Assembly (NCBI RefSeq): GCF_019970045.1
Contig: NZ_JAHXYI010000001.1
Span: 248,001 to 312,000, forward strand
Reading direction: 5' to 3'
Source: Chryseobacterium sp. GVT01B
GTDB taxonomy: Bacteria; Bacteroidota; Bacteroidia; Flavobacteriales; Weeksellaceae
Length of the DNA: 64,000 nt
Part shown: positions 60,515-64,000 of the stretch, piece by piece
Numbering within the stretch: the stretch's first letter is position 1
Layout of the letters: every line of letters starts with the position of its first letter
The notes under the pieces: generated by a model
Database searches by the model: none
What the model saw: the letters and a program-made list of their open reading frames with translations, nothing else
Told to the model about the DNA's origin: nothing
Program-made: the position numbers and the translations under genes

Positions 60515-60817
60515 ATGAAAAAGTTATTTTTAACGGCAGCGTTTACATTAGTCGGAGTAATCGCAGTATCAGCACAATCAACACCGCAAAAGCCAGCCGA
60601 TACTTCTACTAATAACCCAACGACAACTCAAACACAACAACCGAATACACAGACTACAAGTCCATCGGATCCAAAGACTCAACAGGAAAAAACACCTGCT
60701 ACTACAACGGAAACTGCTCCTGCAACTGACCCAACTGTAAGTACAACACCTACAGATGCTACTAAACCTGCGGATGCACCAAAAGAAGAAAAGAAAGACA
60801 AAAAGAAGAAAAAGTAA
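60515..60817 (+). CDS. Small secreted Thr/Pro-rich protein with Lys tail
   Basis: A 100-residue protein: signal peptide (to VSAQS), then ~65 residues of Thr, Pro, Gln, Ala and Asp low complexity, and a C-terminal KEEKKDKKKKK tail. It has no folded domain that I can see. Such proteins are common as cell-envelope proteins in this group and may be glycosylated on Thr. A terminator follows 26 bases after the stop. Confidence 0.7.
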   Translation: MKKLFLTAAFTLVGVIAVSAQSTPQKPADTSTNNPTTTQTQQPNTQTTSPSDPKTQQEKTPATTTETAPATDPTVSTTPTDATKPADAPKEEKKDKKKKK

Positions 60818-60842
60818 AATCGCTTTAGCAAACACTAGTCGG

Positions 60843-60876
60843 AATCCTGAAATCTTGTATTTCAGGATTTTTTTTG
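60843..60876 (+). terminator. Terminator after the Thr-rich protein gene
   Basis: Stem AATCCTGAAA/TTTCAGGATT with a 7-base loop and a T8 tail. Confidence 0.9.
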
Positions 60877-61232
60877 TTCAATTTCCTCAACTTTGAACCG
60901 GACAATCTTATTGACTAAGTCCAGCGGGAGATCACCAGAAATCGGAAACTGTACAGCTCCTTTGGAATATGCATATTTTCTTTCTTCAAAATCTGCTTCA
61001 AAATTGCGTACCCCTTCAGCTCCGGGATAAAAGCCAATGTGTTTTTTATACGCTGCAAAATAAACCAAAGGTTTTCCTTTATACCTGAAAGCCGGCATCT
61101 GATATCCAATATATTCTTCCAGATCAGGAACCTGTGAATGGAGATGGCTTGTCTTAGTTCAAGCAGCTTTTTCTGTACTTCTATCGGGAACAGAAGGATA
61201 TATTCATCAATATTTTTAAACGTGTTTTTCAT
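60862..61232 (-). pseudogene. DUF1801-family protein broken by a frameshift
   Basis: The start at 61232 reads MKNTFKNIDEYILLFPIEVQKKLLELRQAI and then leaves frame; the rest of the family sequence continues in another frame as HSQVPDLEEYIGYQMPAFRYKGKPLVYFAAYKKHIGFYPGAEG down to 60862. The break lies at about 61132-61146 (plus strand GAATGGAGATGGC). Removing a GA dinucleotide would restore an intact ~122-residue DUF1801 protein; a missing single base is the alternative. Sequencing error or true inactivation cannot be told apart here. Confidence 0.8.
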
Positions 61233-61247
61233 GCTATAAAAATAAAA

Positions 61248-61272
61248 AAAGCGCTGCTAAATGCAGCGCTTT
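61248..61272 (-). terminator. Hairpin after glutamate dehydrogenase, second terminator
   Basis: Stem AAAGCGCTGC/GCAGCGCTTT with a 5-base loop; followed on the minus strand by a T-rich tail. Confidence 0.85.
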
Positions 61273-61325
61273 CTCCTTTCACTTTTTACTTTTTTCCCAT
61301 TATCCCGGGAACAGGCTATATCAAA

Positions 61326-61352
61326 AAAGGTCGGGAATTTTTCCCAACCTTT
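61326..61352 (-). terminator. Terminator of the glutamate dehydrogenase gene
   Basis: Stem AAAGGTCGGGA/TCCCAACCTTT (one G-T pair), followed on the minus strand by T-rich sequence. Confidence 0.85.
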
Positions 61353-61363
61353 GTTTTTTTCTG

Positions 61364-62722
61364 TTACACAACTCCTTGAGCCAACATTGCTTCTGCTACT
61401 TTTACGAAGCCGGCAATATTTGCACCTTTTACGTAGTTTACATAACCATCTTCGTCTTTTCCGTAGTCTCTACAAGCTTTGTGAATACCAATCATGATTT
61501 CCTTTAATCTTGCATCAACTTCTTCAGAAGTCCAGTTAAGACGGATAGAGTTCTGAGTCATTTCTAATCCTGATGTAGCAACACCTCCAGCATTGGAAGC
61601 TTTACCAGGAGAGAATAATACTTTATTATCTAAGAAATAGTTGATTGCATCTAGTGTAGAAGGCATGTTAGCAGCTTCAGTTACACAAACACATCCGTTT
61701 TCAACTAATTTTCTTGCATCATCTAAATCTAATTCGTTTTGAGTTGCAGAAGGGAAGGCAACGTCACACTTCACATCCCAAGGACGTTTTCCAGCGTGGA
61801 ATTCAGCAGAAGGATATTTTTTAGCATAATCTTCAGCTCTGTTGTTTCCTGAAGATCTAAGTTCTAATAAATAATCGATCTTTTCTCCGCTGATACCATC
61901 TTTATCATAGATATATCCATCTGGTCCAGAGATTGTTACTACTTTAGCACCTAGTTCAGTTGCTTTTTTGATAACTCCCCATGCTACGTTTCCGAAACCT
62001 GATACAGTTACTGTTTTACCTTCGAAGTTTTGTCCGATAGTCTTAAGCATCTGCTCAGCAAAATATACTACACCGTATCCTGTAGCTTCAGGACGGATTA
62101 ATGAACCTCCGTAAGCTAGACCTTTTCCAGTAAGAACTCCGGTAAACTCATTTCTGATTTTTTTGTACTGTCCGAATAAATATCCGATTTCTCTTGCTCC
62201 AACACCGATATCTCCTGCAGGTACGTCTGTTTCAGGACCGATGTGCTTGCACAATTCTGTCATGAAAGCCTGGCAGAAACGCATTACTTCCATATCAGAT
62301 TTTCCTTGTGGATCGAAATCTGAACCTCCTTTACCACCTCCCATTGGAAGAGTTGTTAAAGAGTTTTTGAATACTTGTTCAAAAGCTAAGAACTTAAGAA
62401 CTGATAAGTTTACAGTAGGATGGAAACGGATTCCTCCTTTATATGGTCCAATAGCAGAGTTCATTTGGATTCTGAAACCTCTGTTAACCTGAATTTCTCC
62501 TTTATCATCAACCCATGGAACTCTGAAAATAATAATTCTTTCAGCTTCAGCCATTCTTTCAAGCAGCTTCATTCCTGTGTATTCTTTTTTAGTAGCAATG
62601 AATGGAATTACAGTTACGGCAACTTCTTTTACAGCCTGTAAGAACTCCGGTTCGTTAGGATTTTTTGCTTCAATTTTTGCAATAAACTCTTGGATTTTCT
62701 GGTCAATATTATATTGTTCCAT
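61364..62722 (-). CDS. gdhA: NADP-type glutamate dehydrogenase
   Basis: A 452-residue hexameric-type glutamate dehydrogenase of normal length. It shows the catalytic region LTTLPMGGGKGGSDFDPQGKSDMEVMRFCQ (about 120-150, catalytic Lys in GGGKGGSDFDP), Asp in VPAGDIGVGAREIGYL and the Rossmann motif VSGFGNVAWG (about 237). It converts 2-oxoglutarate and ammonia to glutamate with NADPH, or the reverse. Codon usage with repeated favoured codons suggests strong expression. The gene is monocistronic. Confidence 0.95.
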   Translation of the reverse strand: MEQYNIDQKIQEFIAKIEAKNPNEPEFLQAVKEVAVTVIPFIATKKEYTGMKLLERMAEAERIIIFRVPWVDDKGEIQVNRGFRIQMNSAIGPYKGGIRFHPTVNLSVLKFLAFEQVFKNSLTTLPMGGGKGGSDFDPQGKSDMEVMRFCQAFMTELCKHIGPETDVPAGDIGVGAREIGYLFGQYKKIRNEFTGVLTGKGLAYGGSLIRPEATGYGVVYFAEQMLKTIGQNFEGKTVTVSGFGNVAWGVIKKATELGAKVVTISGPDGYIYDKDGISGEKIDYLLELRSSGNNRAEDYAKKYPSAEFHAGKRPWDVKCDVAFPSATQNELDLDDARKLVENGCVCVTEAANMPSTLDAINYFLDNKVLFSPGKASNAGGVATSGLEMTQNSIRLNWTSEEVDARLKEIMIGIHKACRDYGKDEDGYVNYVKGANIAGFVKVAEAMLAQGVV

Positions 62723-62748
62723 ATATTAAGGTTGAATATTATTGTCAA

Positions 62749-62778
62749 CAAATTTAATTTTTTTTTCAAGATTCACAA
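62749..62778 (-). promoter_or_regulatory. Promoter of gdhA
   Basis: On the minus strand TTG (plus 62776-62778), 19 bases, then TAAATTTG (plus 62749-62756), a perfect Bacteroidota -33/-7 pair, 27 bases before the start codon. Confidence 0.75.
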
Positions 62779-62912
62779 CACTGTATTTCAACATTGTTAA
62801 AAATTAAATAATAATGTTTCGTAATATTATTAAATTGATAATTTGTGTTCAAATTTTATTAAAAATGAAATGTTATGTGTGAAATAATGCAATATTAAGA
62901 AATCATTAAATC

Positions 62913-63998
62913 TTAAATTGCCATGAATTGCCTCCCGGAAAATGATTTTACTTTCCCTAAAAGTTCCAATTCTAAAATTATTGGTAAAATTTTGTGCGTG
63001 GCAAGCCCAATTTTCTGAGATAGATCATCCAAAGAAATCAGAGGCTCTTCTTTAATGGATTGATATATTAAATTCTGATTATCAGGTAATTGTACTATGG
63101 TCTCGCTATAAGGAAATAACTCTCCAATTTTTTCTTTAGGAGCATTAAACCCCAACATACCGATAAGATCTTTTATGGTAGAAATGGCTGTTGCTTTGTT
63201 ATGGAAAATCAGCTGATTACATCCCTGGCTGCAGAGATCTGTAATTTTCCCTGGAAGGGCAAAAACGTCCCTATTATAATCATTGGCAAAAGCGGCGGTA
63301 CTTACAGAACCTCCTCCAAAACCGGTTTCCACTACAATGGTTGCGGGGGACATTCCTGCTACAATTCTATTTCTCTGAATGAAGTTTTCACGGTCTGGTT
63401 TTTGGGAAGAGCTGAACTCTGTGATTAATGCTCCACCTTCCTGAAGAATTTTCTCAGAAAGCTTCCTGTTTTTTGCCGGATATAAATATTGAAAGCCGTG
63501 TGCAAGGACAGCTATTGTAGGTTTCTGATGAAGAATAGACTGCTCATGAACCTCTTTGTCAACTCCTAGAGCAAGGCCGCTTACCGATAGATAAGTAGAA
63601 GATTGAGAGGCTTCAAACAAGTCTTCAATAAACTGCCGGCCATATGACGTCATATTCCTGGTTCCGACGATACTGACTTTTGAAATTGAATCATCAATGT
63701 TTCCTTTTTGATAAAGAATAGCAGGTGCATCATTACATTCGTTAAGCAGAAAAGGTGTTTCACCAAGATGTTTCAGCCTGACCTGAATATTATTCTTTTC
63801 GCAAAAATTTAATTCTTCTTCTGCGAATTCCAAATGCTTATTATTCCCAATGTCTGAAACTGTTTTTTGTCCTATGCCTTCCAGCTTTTTGTATTCTTTC
63901 TTTGCTCTTCTCCAGGCTTCCTGGGCACTTCCAAAAGTACGGACAAGTTTATGAAAATGAATGTCGCCTATCTGGCTGCACTCGCGGAGGGCGATTGC
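62913..63998 (-). CDS. dprA: DNA-processing protein DprA, 5' end just outside the window
   Basis: The frame remains open to the window edge, giving 362 residues; with the family length of ~370, only a few N-terminal residues are missing. An internal TTG at 63833 is not the real start. Visible parts: N-terminal HhH/SAM-like region (ALRECSQIGDIHFHKLVRTFGSAQEAWRRAKKEY ... LEGIGQKT), the Rossmann-like core with VGTRNMTSYGRQFIEDL, SGLALGVDKEVHE and ALITEFSSSQKPDRENFIQRNRIVAG, and a C-terminal winged-helix. DprA loads RecA on incoming single strands in natural transformation. Confidence 0.93.
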   Translation of the reverse strand, partial: AIALRECSQIGDIHFHKLVRTFGSAQEAWRRAKKEYKKLEGIGQKTVSDIGNNKHLEFAEEELNFCEKNNIQVRLKHLGETPFLLNECNDAPAILYQKGNIDDSISKVSIVGTRNMTSYGRQFIEDLFEASQSSTYLSVSGLALGVDKEVHEQSILHQKPTIAVLAHGFQYLYPAKNRKLSEKILQEGGALITEFSSSQKPDRENFIQRNRIVAGMSPATIVVETGFGGGSVSTAAFANDYNRDVFALPGKITDLCSQGCNQLIFHNKATAISTIKDLIGMLGFNAPKEKIGELFPYSETIVQLPDNQNLIYQSIKEEPLISLDDLSQKIGLATHKILPIILELELLGKVKSFSGRQFMAI

Positions 63999-64000
63999 AT

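Overview
The window looks like a chromosomal segment of a flavobacterium (Bacteroidota), most likely Chryseobacterium or a close relative in the Weeksellaceae. The evidence is low GC, promoters of the Bacteroidota type (TTG, about 19 bases, then TAnnTTTG), several proteins with C-terminal type IX secretion (T9SS) sorting domains, an S46 dipeptidyl-peptidase, a SpvB/YD-repeat (Rhs-like) giant protein, and families restricted to or common in this group (LytTR regulators, ECF sigma with a barrel-bearing partner, DUF6122-like and DUF4836-like proteins). The genus is an inference. I found no rRNA, tRNA, CRISPR array or insertion sequence.

Region by region. 1-2.9 kb: the 3' end of a polymorphic toxin with a papain-fold tip, its Imm35-like immunity gene, and a frameshifted leucine-rich-repeat gene. 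2.9-4.9 kb (minus): a metacaspase and a V8/trypsin-like serine protease, both without export signals. 5.1-7.8 kb (minus): lipoprotein, 7-TM protein, histidine kinase and NarL/LuxR-type response regulator. 8.0-9.5 kb: an HxlR repressor divergent from a quinone-type oxidoreductase. 9.6-20 kb (minus): a four-gene operon of TPR protein, lamin-tail/T9SS protein, 2292-residue SpvB/Rhs protein with a second papain-like toxin tip, and a secreted putative immunity protein, driven by a clear promoter with a hairpin-closed leader. 20.3-29.2 kb: a universal stress protein, then a LytS/LytTR pair followed by an RND tripartite efflux operon with direct repeats in its promoter. 29.5-33.1 kb: DUF4840-like lipoprotein, ECF sigma factor, inner-membrane/barrel fusion, T9SS protein. 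33.1-37.1 kb: small-RNA candidate, yifB/comM, AraC regulator, SnoaL-like lipoprotein. 37.7-40.8 kb: a stand-alone adenylation-thiolation-reductase enzyme. 40.9-48.6 kb: DUF1905/YdeI protein, DPP7-type S46 peptidase, META lipoprotein, a surface-protein operon and an orphan LytTR regulator whose phospho-acceptor Asp is replaced by Glu. 48.7-64 kb: mostly housekeeping and envelope genes: hflX, NhaP-type antiporter, AlkD-like, two related envelope proteins, ChaA-type antiporter, truncated haemoglobin, Kir-type channel, glutamate dehydrogenase, dprA.

How parts may work together (inference). The most interesting system is the metacaspase plus V8-like protease pair. The serine protease has a 110-120 residue pro-like region rich in Lys/Arg, the residues a metacaspase would cut after. 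Both genes carry the same leader motif, and the operon promoter shares an operator-like block with the neighbouring two-component operon, so sensing, regulation and a two-step proteolytic cascade may be one system. The second candidate is the T9SS/TPR/Rhs/papain-toxin operon with a likely periplasmic immunity protein. The third is the Glu-variant LytTR regulator beside tandem LytTR-like sites and a surface-protein operon.
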